Shown: piece by piece, positions 52,288 through 64,000 of the stretch
How the letters are laid out: the number at the start of each line of letters is the position of its first letter
Position numbering within the stretch: the first letter of the stretch is position 1
Origin: Auanema rhodensis
Lineage: Eukaryota; Nematoda; Chromadorea; Rhabditida; Rhabditidae
Assembly (NCBI GenBank): GCA_964057225.1
Contig: OZ059899.1
Span: forward strand, 19,972,501-20,036,500
DNA: 64,000 nt
Direction: 5' to 3'
The notes under the pieces: generated by a model
What the model was told of the DNA's origin: nothing
Database searches by the model: none
The model's input: only the letters and a program-made list of their open reading frames with translations
Position numbers and translations under genes: made by a program

Positions 52288-53691
52288 TAACACAGCTCGA
52301 CGCAGCTTAAAAATCCGCATCGAATGCACTATACTACATTGAGAAACGCTTGATACAAAAATTAGTTATGATCGTTTGAAAAAAGATGCATTAGTGTATG
52401 TTGAGTTTCCATGTACACTCAACATTGCTTCCAAAAACATTTTTACAAAAATTTTTCCGAAAAATTTCGAAATAATTTCGCAAAAAGTAGATGTTTTTAG
52501 ATTCCTTTTTTCAAGGCAAAGACGATGGACATTGTTATTCAACGAAAAAATTGATTCTGCAGGGTGAAAATCGAGGATATAAGTGTGAACTTATATCAGT
52601 TGATATCTCGGTGCATTTTTAAGCTAGCGCAAATCTGATAACACAGCTCGACGCAGCTTAAAAATCCGCATCGAATGCACTATACTACATTGAAAAACGC
52701 TTAATACAAAAATTAGTTATGATCGTTTGAAAAATGATGCATTAGTGTATGTTGAGTTTCCATGTACACTCAACATTGCTTCCAAAAACATTTTCACAAA
52801 AATTTTTCCGAAAAATTTCAAAATAATTTCGCAAAAAGTAGATGTTTTTAGATTCCTTTTTTTAAGGCAAAAACGATGGACAATGTTATTCAACGAAAAA
52901 ATTAATTCTGCAGGGTGAAAATCGAGGATATAAGTGTGAATTTATATCAGTTGATATCTCGGTGCATTTTTAAGCTAGCGCAAATCTGATAACACAGATC
53001 GACGCAGCTTAAAACTCCGCATCGAATGCACTATACTACATTGAGAAACGCTTGATACAAAAATTAGTTATGATCGTTTGAAAAAAGATGCATTAGTGTA
53101 TGTTGAGTTTCCATGTACACTCAACATTGCTTCCAAAAACATTTTGACAAAAATTTTTCCAAAAAATTTCAAAATAATTTCGCAAAAAGTAAATGTTTTT
53201 AGATTCCTTCCTCCAAGGCAAAGACGATGGACAATGTTATTCAACGAAAAAATTAATTCTGCAGGGTGAAAATCGAGGATATAAGTGTGAACTTATATCA
53301 GTTGATATCTCGGTGCATTTTTAAGCTAGCGCAAATCTAATAACACAGATCGACGCAGCTTAAAAATCCGCATCGAATGCACTATACAACATTGAGAAAC
53401 GCTTAACACAAAAATTAGTTATGATCGTTTGAAAAATGATGCATTAGTGTATGTTGAGTTTCCATGTACACTCAACATTGCTTCCAAAAACATTTTGACA
53501 AAAATTTTTCCGAAAAATTTCGAAATAATTTCGCAAAAAGTAGATGTTTTCAGATTCCTTTTTTCAAGGCAAAGACGATGGACATTGTTATTCAACGAAA
53601 AAATTGATTCTGCAGGGTGAAAATCGAGGATATAAGTGTGAACTTATATCAGTTGATATCTCGGTGCATTTTTAAGCTAGCGCAAATCTGA
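52288..53691 (+). repeat. Four-unit higher-order repeat, copy 1 (units 150-153)
   Basis: 1,404 bp: A97 D-like with T157, A with T97, B, D. Private markers shared with copy 2 are TTTTCACAAA in the second unit, AAAACTCCGC near 53010 in the head of the third, and CCTTCCTCCAAGG in the third. The first two units begin with C9 (CACAGCTCG). Confidence 0.85.
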
Positions 53692-55095
53692 TAACACAGC
53701 TCGACGCAGCTTAAAAATCCGCATCGAATGCACTATACTACATTGAGAAACGCTTGATACAAAAATTAGTTATGATCGTTTGAAAAAAGATGCATTAGTG
53801 TATGTTGAGTTTCCATGTACACTCAACATTGCTTCCAAAAACATTTTTACAAAAATTTTTCCGAAAAATTTCGAAATAATTTCGCAAAAAGTAGATGTTT
53901 TTAGATTCCTTTTTTCAAGGCAAAGACGATGGACATTGTTATTCAACGAAAAAATTGATTCTGCAGGGTGAAAATCGAGGATATAAGTGTGAACTTATAT
54001 CAGTTGATATCTCGGTGCATTTTTAAGCTAGCGCAAATCTGATAACACAGCTCGACGCAGCTTAAAAATCCGCATCGAATGCACTATACTACATTGAAAA
54101 ACGCTTAATACAAAAATTAGTTATGATCGTTTGAAAAATGATGCATTAGTGTATGTTGAGTTTCCATGTACACTCAACATTGCTTCCAAAAACATTTTCA
54201 CAAAAATTTTTCCGAAAAATTTCAAAATAATTTCGCAAAAAGTAGATGTTTTTAGATTCCTTTTTTTAAGGCAAAAACGATGGACAATGTTATTCAACGA
54301 AAAAATTAATTCTGCAGGGTGAAAATCGAGGATATAAGTGTGAATTTATATCAGTTGATATCTCGGTGCATTTTTAAGCTAGCGCAAATCTGATAACACA
54401 GATCGACGCAGCTTAAAACTCCGCATCGAATGCACTATACTACATTGAGAAACGCTTGATACAAAAATTAGTTATGATCGTTTGAAAAAAGATGCATTAG
54501 TGTATGTTGAGTTTCCATGTACACTCAACATTGCTTCCAAAAACATTTTGACAAAAATTTTTCCAAAAAATTTCAAAATAATTTCGCAAAAAGTAAATGT
54601 TTTTAGATTCCTTCCTCCAAGGCAAAGACGATGGACAATGTTATTCAACGAAAAAATTAATTCTGCAGGGTGAAAATCGAGGATATAAGTGTGAACTTAT
54701 ATCAGTTGATATCTCGGTGCATTTTTAAGCTAGCGCAAATCTAATAACACAGATCGACGCAGCTTAAAAATCCGCATCGAATGCACTATACAACATTGAG
54801 AAACGCTTAACACAAAAATTAGTTATGATCGTTTGAAAAATGATGCATTAGTGTATGTTGAGTTTCCATGTACACTCAACATTGCTTCCAAAAACATTTT
54901 GACAAAAATTTTTCCGAAAAATTTCGAAATAATTTCGCAAAAAGTAGATGTTTTCAGATTCCTTTTTTCAAGGCAAAGACGATGGACATTGTTATTCAAC
55001 GAAAAAATTGATTCTGCAGGGTGAAAATCGAGGATATAAGTGTGAACTTATATCAGTTGATATCTCGGTGCATTTTTAAGCTAGCGCAAATCTGA
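53692..55095 (+). repeat. Four-unit higher-order repeat, copy 2 (units 154-157)
   Basis: An immediate second copy of 52288-53691 with all its private markers, including AAAACTCCGC near 54414. No difference was noticed by eye, so the duplication looks young. Unit 169 shares the CCTTCCTCC marker, so related material was also copied further right. Confidence 0.85.
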
Positions 55096-58000
55096 TAACA
55101 CAGATCGACGCAGCTTAAAAATCCGCATCGAATGCACTATACTACATTGAGAAACGCTTGATACAAAAATTAGTTATGATCGTTTGAAAAAAGATGCATT
55201 AGTGTATGTTGAGTTTCCATGTACACTCAACATTGCTTCCAAAAACATTTTTACAGAAATTTTTCCGAAAAATTTCAAAATAATTTCGCAAAAAGTAGAT
55301 GTTTTTAGATTCCTTTTTTTAAGGCAAAAACGATGGACAATGTTATTCAACGAAAAAATTAATTCTGCAGGGTGAAAATCGAGGATATAAGTGTGAATTT
55401 ATATCAGTTGATATCTCGGTGCATTTTTAAGCTAGCGCAAATCTGATAACACAGATCGACGCAGCTTAAAAATCCGCATCGAATGCACTATACTACATTG
55501 AGAAACGCTTGATACAAAAATTAGTTATGATCGTTTGAAAAAAGATGCATTAGTGTATGTTGAGTTTCCATATACACTCAACATTGCTTCCAAAAACATT
55601 TTGACAAAAATTTTTCCGAAAAATTTCAAAATAATTTCGCAAAAAGTAAATGTTTTTAGATTCCTTTCTCCAAGGCAAAGACGATGGACAATGTTATTCA
55701 ACGAAAAAATTAATTCTGCAGGGTGAAAATCGAGGATATAAGTGTGAACTTATATCAGTTGATATCTCGGTGCATTTTTAAGCTAGCGCAAATCTGATAA
55801 CACAGATCGACGCAGCTTAAAAATCCGCATCGAATGCACTATACTACATTGAAAAACGCTTAATACAAAAATTAGTTATGATCGTTTGAAAAAAGATGCA
55901 TTAGTGTATGTTGAGTTTCCATGTACACTCAACATTGCTTCCAAAAACATTTTTACAAAAATTTTTCCGAAAAATTTCAAAATAATTTCGCAAAAAGTAG
56001 ATGTTTTTAGATTCCTTTTTTTAAGGCAAAAACGATGGACAATGTTATTCAACGAAAAAATTAATTCTGCAGGGTGAAAATCGAGGATATAAGTGTGAAT
56101 TTATATCAGTTGATATCTCGGTGCATTTTTAAGCTAGCGCAAATCTGATAACACAGATCGACGCAGCTTAAAAATCCGCATCGAATGCACTATACTACAT
56201 TGAGAAACGCTTGATACAAAAATTAGTTATGATCGTTTGAAAAAAGATGCATTAGTGTATGTTGAGTTTCCATGTACACTCAACATTGCTTCCAAAAACA
56301 TTTTGACAAAAATTTTTCCAAAAAATTTCAAAATAATTTCGCAAAAAGTAAATGTTTTTAGATTCCTTTCTCCAAGGCAAAGACGATGGACAAAGTTATT
56401 CAACGAAAAAATTAATTCTGCAGGGTGAAAATCGAGGATATAAGTGTGAACTTATATCAGTTGATATCTCGGTGCATTTTTAAGCTAGCGCAAATCTGAT
56501 AACACAGATCGACGCAGCTTAAAAATCCGCATCGAATGCACTATACAACATTGAGAAACGCTTAACACAAAAATTAGTTATGATCGTTTGAAAAATGATG
56601 CATTAGTGTATGTTGAGTTTCCATGTACACTCAACATTGCTTCCAAAAACATTTTTACAAAAATTTTTCCGAAAAATTTCGAAATAATTTCGCAAAAAGT
56701 AGATGTTTTTAGATTCCTTTTTTCAAGGCAAAGACGATGGACATTGTTATTCAACGAAAAAATTGATTCTGCAGGGTGAAAATCGAGGATATAAGTGTGA
56801 ACTTATATCAGTTGATATCTCGGTGCATTTTTAAGCTAACGCAAATCTAATAACACAGATCGACGCAGCTTAAAAATCCGCATCGAATGCACTATACTAC
56901 ATTGAAAAACGCTTAACACAAAAATTAGTTATGATCGTTTGAAAAATGATGCATTAGTGTATGTTGAGTTTCCATGTACACTCAACATTGCCTCCAAAAA
57001 CATTTTGACAAAAATTTTTCCGAAAAATTTCGAAATAATTTCGCAAAAAGTAGATGTTTTCAGATTCCTTTTTTCAAGGCAAAGACGATGGACATTGTTA
57101 TTCAACGAAAAAATTGATTCTGCAGGGTGAAAATCGAGGATATAAGTGTGAACTTATATCAGTTGATATCTCGGTGCATTTTTAAGCTAACGCAAATCTA
57201 ATAACACAGATCGACGCAGCTTAAAAATCCGCATCGAATGCACTATACAACATTGAGAAACGCTTAATACAAAAATTAGTTATAATCGTTTGAAAAATGA
57301 TGCATTAGTGTATGTTGAGTTTCCATGTACACTCAACATTGCTTCCAAAAACATTTTGACAAAAATTTTTCCGAAAAATTTCGAAATAATTTCGCAAAAA
57401 GTAGATGTTTTCAGATTCCTTTTTTCAAGGCAAAGACGATGGACATTGTTATTCAACAAAAAAATTGATTCTGCAGGGTGAAAATCGAGGATATAAGTGT
57501 GAACTTATATCAGTTGATATCTCGGTACATTTTTAAGCTAACGAAAATCTAATAACACAGATCGACGCAGCTTAAAAATCCGCATCGAATGCACTATACA
57601 ACATTGAGAAACGCTTAATACAAAAATTAGTTATAATCGTTTGAAAAATGATGCATTAGTGTATGTTGAGTTTCCATGTACACTCAACATTGCTTCCAAA
57701 AACATTTTGACAAAAATTTTTCCGAAAAATTTCGAAATAATTTCGCAAAAAGTAGATGTTTTCAGATTCCTTTTTTCAAGGCAAAGACGATGGACATTGT
57801 TATTCAACGAAAAAATTGATTCTGCAGGGTGAAAATCGAGGATATAAGTGTGAACTTATATCAGTTGATATCTCGGTGCATTTTTAAGCTAGCGCAAATC
57901 TGATAACACAGATCGACGCAGCTTAAAAATCCGCATCGAATGCACTATACTACATTGAGAAACGCTTGATACAAAAATTAGTTATGATCGTTTGAAAAAA

Positions 58001-58957
58001 GATGCATTAGTGTATGTTGAGTTTCCATGTACACTCAACATTGCTTCCAAAAACATTTTGACAAAAATTTTTCCAAAAAATTTCAAAATAATTTCGCAAA
58101 AAGTAAATGTTTTTAGATTCCTTTCTCCAAGGCAAAGACGATGGACAAAGTTATTCAACGAAAAAATTAATTCTGCAGGGTGAAAATCGAGGATATAAGT
58201 GTGAACTTATATCAGTTGATATCTCGGTGCATTTTTAAGCTAGCGCAAATCTGATAACACAGATCGACGCAGCTTAAAAATCCGCATCGAATGCACTATA
58301 CAACATTGAGAAACGCTTAACACAAAAATTAGTTATGATCGTTTGAAAAATGATGCATTAGTGTATGTTGAGTTTCCATGTACACTCAACATTGCTTCCA
58401 AAAACATTTTTACAAAAATTTTTCCGAAAAATTTCGAAATAATTTCGCAAAAAGTAGATGTTTTTAGATTCCTTTTTTCAAGGCAAAGACGATGGACATT
58501 GTTATTCAACGAAAAAATTGATTCTGCAGGGTGAAAATCGAGGATATAAGTGTGAACTTATATCAGTTGATATCTCGGTGCATTTTTAAGCTAGCGCAAA
58601 TCTGATAACACAGATCGACGCAGCTTAAAAATCCGCATCGAATGCACTATACAACATTGAGAAACGCTTAACACAAAAATTAGTTATGATTGTTTGAAAA
58701 ATGATGCATTAGTGTATGTTGAGTTTCCATGTACACTCAACATTGCTTCCAAAAACATTTTTACAAAAATTTTTCCGAAAAATTTCGAAATAATTTCGCA
58801 AAAAGTAGATGTTTTTAGATTCCTTTTTTCAAGGCAAAGACGATGGACATTGTTATTCAACGAAAAAATTGATTCTGCAGGGTGAAAATCGAGGATATAA
58901 GTGTGAACTTATATCAGTTGATATCTCGGTGCATTTTTAAGCTAGCGCAAATCTGAT
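55096..58957 (+). repeat. Block of units 158-168
   Basis: Order: 158 A with a private G (TTACAGAAAT), 159 B (A126), 160 A, 161 B (AAG), 162 D with T157, 163 D with C142 (GCCTCC), 164 D-prime, 165 D-prime, 166 B (AAG), 167 D with T157, 168 D with T157. Units 158-160 are an isolated A-B-A module of the kind typical of units 71-99, set in a type D neighbourhood. Unit 164 is the most changed of its kind here: AACAAAAAAA, CGGTACAT and AACGAAAATC are private to it. Confidence 0.75.
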
Positions 58958-61900
58958 AACACAGATCGACGCAGCTTAAAAATCCGCATCGAATGCACTA
59001 TACAACATTGAGAAACGCTTGATACAAAAATTAGTTATGATCGTTTGAAAAAAGATGCATTAGTGTATGTTGAGTTTCCATGTACACTCAACATTGCTTC
59101 CAAAAACATTTTGACAAAAATTTTTCCAAAAAATTTCAAAATAATTTCGCAAAAAGTAAATGTTTTTAGATTCCTTCCTCCAAGGCAAAGACGATGGACA
59201 ATGTTATTCAACGAAAAAATTAATTCTGCAGGGTGAAAATCGAGGATATAAGTGTGAACTTATATCAGTTGATATCTCGGTGCATTTTTAAGCTAGCGCA
59301 AATCTAATAACACAGATCGACGCAGCTTAAAAATCCGCATCGAATGCACTATACTACATTGAAAAACGCTTAACACAAAAATTAGTTATGATCGTTTGAA
59401 AAATGATGCATTAGTGTATGTTGAGTTTCCATGTACACTCAACATTGCTTCCAAAAACATTTTGACAAAAATTTTTCCGAAAAATTTCGAAATAATTTCG
59501 CAAAAAGTAGATGTTTTCAGATTCCTTTTTTCAAGGCAAAGACGATGGACATTGTTATTCAACGAAAAAATTGATTCTGCAGGGTGAAAATCGAGGATAT
59601 AAGTGTGAACTTATATCAGTTGATATCTCGGTGCATTTTTAAGCTAGCGCAAATCTGATAACACAGCTCGACGCAGCTTAAAAATCCGCATCGAATGCAC
59701 TATACAACATTGAGAAACGCTTAACACAAAAATTAGTTATGATCGTTTGAAAAATGATGCATTAGTGTATGTTGAGTTTCCATGTACACTCAACATTGCT
59801 TCCAAAAACATTTTGACAAAAATTTTTCCGAAAAATTTCGAAATAATTTCGCAAAAAGTAGATGTTTTCAGATTCCTTTTTTCAAGGCAAAGACGATGGA
59901 CATTGTTATTCAACGAAAAAATTGATTCTGCAGGGTGAAAATCGAGGATATAAGTGTGAACTTATATCAGTTGATATCTCGGTGCATTTTTAAGCTAACG
60001 CAAATCTAATAACACAGATCGACGCAGCTTAAAAATCCGCATCGAATGCACTATACTACATTGAAAAACGCTTAACACAAAAATTAGTTATGATCGTTTG
60101 AAAAATGATGCATTAGTGTATGTTGAGTTTCCATGTACACTCAACATTGCTTCCAAAAACATTTTGACAAAAATTTTTCCGAAAAATTTCGAAATAATTT
60201 CGCAAAAAGTAGATGTTTTCAGATTCCTTTTTTCAAGGCAAAGACGATGGACATTGTTATTCAACGAAAAAATTGATTCTGCAGGGTGAAAATCGAGGAT
60301 ATAAGTGTGAACTTATATCAGTTGATATCTCGGTGCATTTTTAAGCTAGCGCAAATCTGATAACACAGCTCGACGCAGCTTAAAAATCCGCATCGAATGC
60401 ACTATACTACATTGAAAAACGCTTAACACAAAAATTAGTTATGATCGTTTGAAAAATGATGCATTAGTGTATGTTGAGTTTCCATGTACACTCAACATTG
60501 CTTCCAAAAACATTTTGACAAAAATTTTTCCGAAAAATTTCGAAATAATTTCGCAAAAAGTAGATGTTTTCAGATTCCTTTTTTCAAGGCAAAGACGATG
60601 GACATTGTTATTCAACGAAAAAATTGATTCTGCAGGGTGAAAATCGAGGATATAAGTGTGAACTTATATCAGTTGATATCTCGGTGCATTTTTAAGCTAA
60701 CGCAAATCTAATAACACAGATCGACGCAGCTTAAAAATCCGCATCGAATGCACTATACAACATTGAGAAACGCTTAATACAAAAATTAGTTATAATCGTT
60801 TGAAAAATGATGCATTAGTGTATGTTGAGATTCCATGTACACTCAACATTGCTTCCAAAAACATTTTGACAAAAATTTTTCCGAAAAATTTCGAAATAAT
60901 TTCGCAAAAAGTAGATGTTTTCAGATTCCTTTTTTCAAGGCAAAGACGATGGACATTGTTATTCAACGAAAAAATTGATTCTGCAGGGTGAAAATCGAGG
61001 ATATAAGTGTGAACTTATATCAGTTGATATCTCGGTGCATTTTTAAGCTAGCGCAAATCTGATAACACAGATCGACGCAGCTTAAAAATCCGCATCGAAT
61101 GCACTATACTACATTGAGAAACGCTTGATACAAAAATTAGTTATGATCGTTTGAAAAAAGATGCATTAGTGTATGTTGAGTTTCCATGTACACTCAACAT
61201 TGCTTCCAAAAACATTTTGACAAAAATTTTTCCAAAAAATTTCAAAATAATTTCGCAAAAAGTAAATGTTTTTAGATTCCTTTCTCCAAGGCAAAGACGA
61301 TGGACAAAGTTATTCAACGAAAAAATTAATTCTGCAGGGTGAAAATCGAGGATATAAGTGTGAACTTATATCAGTTGATATCTCGGTGCATTTTTAAGCT
61401 AGCGCAAATCTGATAACACAGATCGACGCAGCTTAAAAATCCGCATCGAATGCACTATACAACATTGAGAAACGCTTAACACAAAAATTAGTTATGATCG
61501 TTTGAAAAATGATGCATTAGTGTATGTTGAGTTTCCATGTACACTCAACATTGCTTCCAAAAACATTTTTACAAAAATTTTTCCGAAAAATTTCGAAATA
61601 ATTTCGCAAAAAGTAGATGTTTTTAGATTCCTTTTTTCAAGGCAAAGACGATGGACATTGTTATTCAACGAAAAAATTGATTCTGCAGGGTGAAAATCGA
61701 GGATATAAGTGTGAACTTATATCAGTTGATATCTCGGTGCATTTTTAAGCTAACGCAAATCTAATAACACAGATCGACGCAGCTTAAAAATCCGCATCGA
61801 ATGCACTATACTACATTGAAAAACGCTTAACACAAAAATTAGTTATGATCGTTTGAAAAATGATGCATTAGTGTATGTTGAGTTTCCATGTACACTCAAC

Positions 61901-63870
61901 ATTGCCTCCAAAAACATTTTGACAAAAATTTTTCCGAAAAATTTCGAAATAATTTCGCAAAAAGTAGATGTTTTCAGATTCCTTTTTTCAAGGCAAAGAC
62001 GATGGACATTGTTATTCAACGAAAAAATTGATTCTGCAGGGTGAAAATCGAGGATATAAGTGTGAACTTATATCAGTTGATATCTCGGTGCATTTTTAAG
62101 CTAACGCAAATCTAATAACACAGATCGACGCAGCTTAAAAATCCGCATCGAATGCACTATACAACATTGAGAAACGCTTAATACAAAAATTAGTTATAAT
62201 CGTTTGAAAAATGATGCATTAGTGTATGTTCAGTTTCCATGTACACTCAACATTGCTTCCAAAAACATTTTGACAAAAATTTTTCCGAAAAATTTCGAAA
62301 TAATTTCGCAAAAAGTAGATGTTTTCAGATTCCTTTTTTCAAGGCAAAGACGATGGACATTGTTATTCAACGAAAAAATTGATTCTGCAGGGTGAAAATC
62401 GAGGATATAAGTGTGAACTTATATCAGTTGATATCTCGGTGCATTTTTAAGCTAACGCAAATCTAATAACACAGATCGACGCAGCTTAAAAATCCGCATC
62501 GAATGCACTATACTACATTGAAAAACGCTTAACACAAAAATTAGTTATGATCGTTTGAAAAAAGATGCATTAGTGTATGTTGAGTTTCCATGTACACTCA
62601 ACATTGCTTCCAAAAACATTTTGACAAAAATTTTTCCGAAAAATTTCGAAATAATTTCGCAAAAAGTAGATGTTTTCAGATTCCTTTTTTCAAGGCAAAG
62701 ACGATGGACATTGTTATTCAACGAAAAAATTGATTCTGCAGGGTGAAAATCGAGGATATAAGTGTGAACTTATATCAGTTGATATCTCGGTGCATTTTTA
62801 AGCTAACGCAAATCTAATAACACAGATCGACGCAGCTTAAAAATCCGCATCGAATGCACTATACAACATTGAGAAACGCTTAATACAAAAATTAGTTATA
62901 ATCGTTTGAAAAATGATGCATTAGTGTATGTTGAGTTTCCATGTACACTCAACATTGCTTCCAAAAACATTTTGACAAAAATTTTTCCGAAAAATTTCGA
63001 AATAATTTCGCAAAAAGTAGATGTTTTCAGATTCCTTTTTTCAAGGCAAAGACGATGGACATTGTTATTCAACGAAAAAATTGATTCTGCAGGGTGAAAA
63101 TCGAGGATATAAGTGTGAACTTATATCAGTTGATATCTCGGTGCATTTTTAAGCTAGCGCAAATCTGATAACACAGATCGACGCAGCTTAAAAATCCGCA
63201 TCGAATGCACTATACTACATTGAAAAACGCTTGATACAAAAATTAGTTATGATCGTTTGAAAAAAGATGCATTAGTGTATGTTGAGTTTCCATGTACACT
63301 CAACATTGCTTCCAAAAACATTTTGACAAAAATTTTTCCAAAAAATTTCAAAATAATTTCGCAAAAAGTAAATGTTTTTAGATTCCTTTCTCCAAGGCAA
63401 AGACGATGGACAAAGTTATTCAACGAAAAAATTAATTCTGCAGGGTGAAAATCGAGGATATAAGTGTGAACTTATATCAGTTGATATCTCGGTGCATTTT
63501 TAAGCTAGCGCAAATCTGATAACACAGATCGACGCAGCTTAAAAATCCGCATCGAATGCACTATACAACATTGAGAAACGCTTAACACAAAAATTAGTTA
63601 TGATCGTTTGAAAAATGATGCATTAGTGTATGTTGAGTTTCCATGTACACTCAACATTGCTTCCAAAAACATTTTTACAAAAATTTTTCCGAAAAGTTTC
63701 GAAATAATTTCGCAAAAAGTAGATGTTTTTAGATTCCTTTTTTCAAGGCAAAGACGATGGACATTGTTATTCAACGAAAAAATTGATTCTGCAGGGTGAA
63801 AATCGAGGATATAAGTGTGAACTTATATCAGTTGATATCTCGGTGCATTTTTAAGCTAGCGCAAATCTGA
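58957..63870 (+). repeat. Block of units 169-182, type D-rich
   Basis: Order: 169 D-head/B-body, 170 to 173 D, 174 D-prime, 175 B (AAG), 176 D with T157, 177 D with C142, 178 D-prime, 179 A97 D, 180 D-prime, 181 B (AAG), 182 D with T157. Units 175-178 match 161-164 fourteen units (4,914 bp) earlier. Heads of 170, 172, 173, 177 and 179 combine T48 and A56 with C67, a recombinant head not found in the left third. Units 174 and 178 hold the only two arm changes seen in hairpin 1. Unit 182 has a private G (GAAAAGTTTCG). Confidence 0.75.
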
Positions 63871-64000
63871 TAACACAGATCGACGCAGCTTAAAAATCCG
63901 CATCGAATGCACTATACTACATTGAAAAACGCTTAATACAAAAATTAGTTATGATCGTTTGAAAAAAGATGCATTAGTGTATGTTGAGTTTCCATGTACA
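63871..64000 (+). repeat. Unit 183, partial at the window edge
   Basis: The first 130 bases of a further unit, with A56, A65, T67 and A97 in its head, as in types A or C. It stops at position 130, so the diagnostic body sites are not visible. The array continues beyond the window. Confidence 0.95.

Larger units (their letters stand above)
1..64000 (+). repeat. 351-bp satellite DNA array filling the window
   Basis: The sequence returns to the same motif every 351 bases from the first base to the last, with only four length variants, so 182 complete units and one partial unit are present head to tail on one strand. Units differ by scattered single-base substitutions that are shared in linked sets, which defines types A, B, C, D and D-prime. 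No foreign insertion, inversion or unique sequence interrupts the array and neither edge is reached. Arrays like this are known from eukaryotic centromeres and pericentromeres; the role here is inferred from layout only. PstI (CTGCAG, unit positions 270-275), NsiI (ATGCAT, 99-104) and EcoRV (GATATC, 315-320) each occur about once per unit, so a 351-bp ladder is predicted. The family is not one I recognise by name. Confidence 0.98.

Noticed and set aside
1-64000. CRISPR array or other prokaryotic repeat system
   Set aside because: Repeats are 351 bp, contiguous and without unique spacers, and no cas or other gene is present.
1-64000. Ribosomal intergenic spacer or telomeric repeats
   Set aside because: No rRNA gene sequence and no short G-rich telomere-like repeat occurs anywhere in the window.

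Overview
The whole 64,000-base window is one uninterrupted tandem array of a single satellite DNA. The monomer is 351 bp and about 31% G+C (108 of 351 in the first unit). All copies point the same way. There are 182 complete units and one 130-base partial unit. I see no protein gene, RNA gene, transposon, CRISPR array or unique sequence, and the array runs off both ends. This layout is typical of eukaryotic centromeric or pericentromeric heterochromatin. I cannot name the species. CpG is not depleted (13 CpG in the first unit against about 8 expected from its base content), which fits a genome with little cytosine methylation, such as many insects. That is an inference, not an identification.

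Unit numbering used throughout: unit 1 starts at base 1 at the conserved motif TAACACAGATCGACGC. Unit starts are 351(k-1)+1 for k=1-12; 4212 for k=13; 351(k-1)-1 for k=14-134; 351(k-1)-6 for k=135-141; 351(k-1)-11 for k=142-183. Of the 182 complete units, 178 are exactly 351 bp, two are 350 bp (12, 13) and two are 346 bp (134, 141).

Units fall into recurrent types defined by linked substitutions (positions within the unit). Type A: T157, T225, A234, A245, A266, T303. Type B: usually G56 and G65; G157, A172, A203, C222, C224, C225, G234, A266, C303. Type C: A97, G157, A182, C225, G234, T245, G266, C303. Type D: A48, G56, C67, T97, G182, C211, C225, G234, T245, G266, C303. D-prime is D with T67 and A83. 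Neighbouring types tend to follow the order A-B-C-D(-D-prime). This suggests an ancestral higher-order repeat of four or five units, now scrambled by unequal exchange.

Region by region: units 1-22 (1-7720) are a mixed A/B-rich stretch holding most of the damaged units. Units 23-61 (7721-21409) are built from large block duplications, including a 3,510-bp ten-unit repeat. Units 62-99 (21410-34747) hold A-B-A modules with a 1,053-bp tandem triplication unit and a 4,914-bp duplication. Units 100-129 (34748-45277) are A-B-C-D-D-prime cycles. Units 130-157 (45278-55095) hold a 2,452-bp repeat marked by a 5-base deletion and a 1,404-bp four-unit repeat. Units 158-183 (55096-64000) are dominated by type D.

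The most notable structure is inside the monomer. It has two perfect 9-bp-arm hairpins whose dyads lie 175 and 176 bp apart along the array, which is exactly half a unit and about one nucleosome repeat. A 51-bp nested imperfect palindrome also spans each unit junction. I found no convincing new gene system; the novelty, if any, lies in this dyad lattice and in the well-preserved record of unequal exchange.
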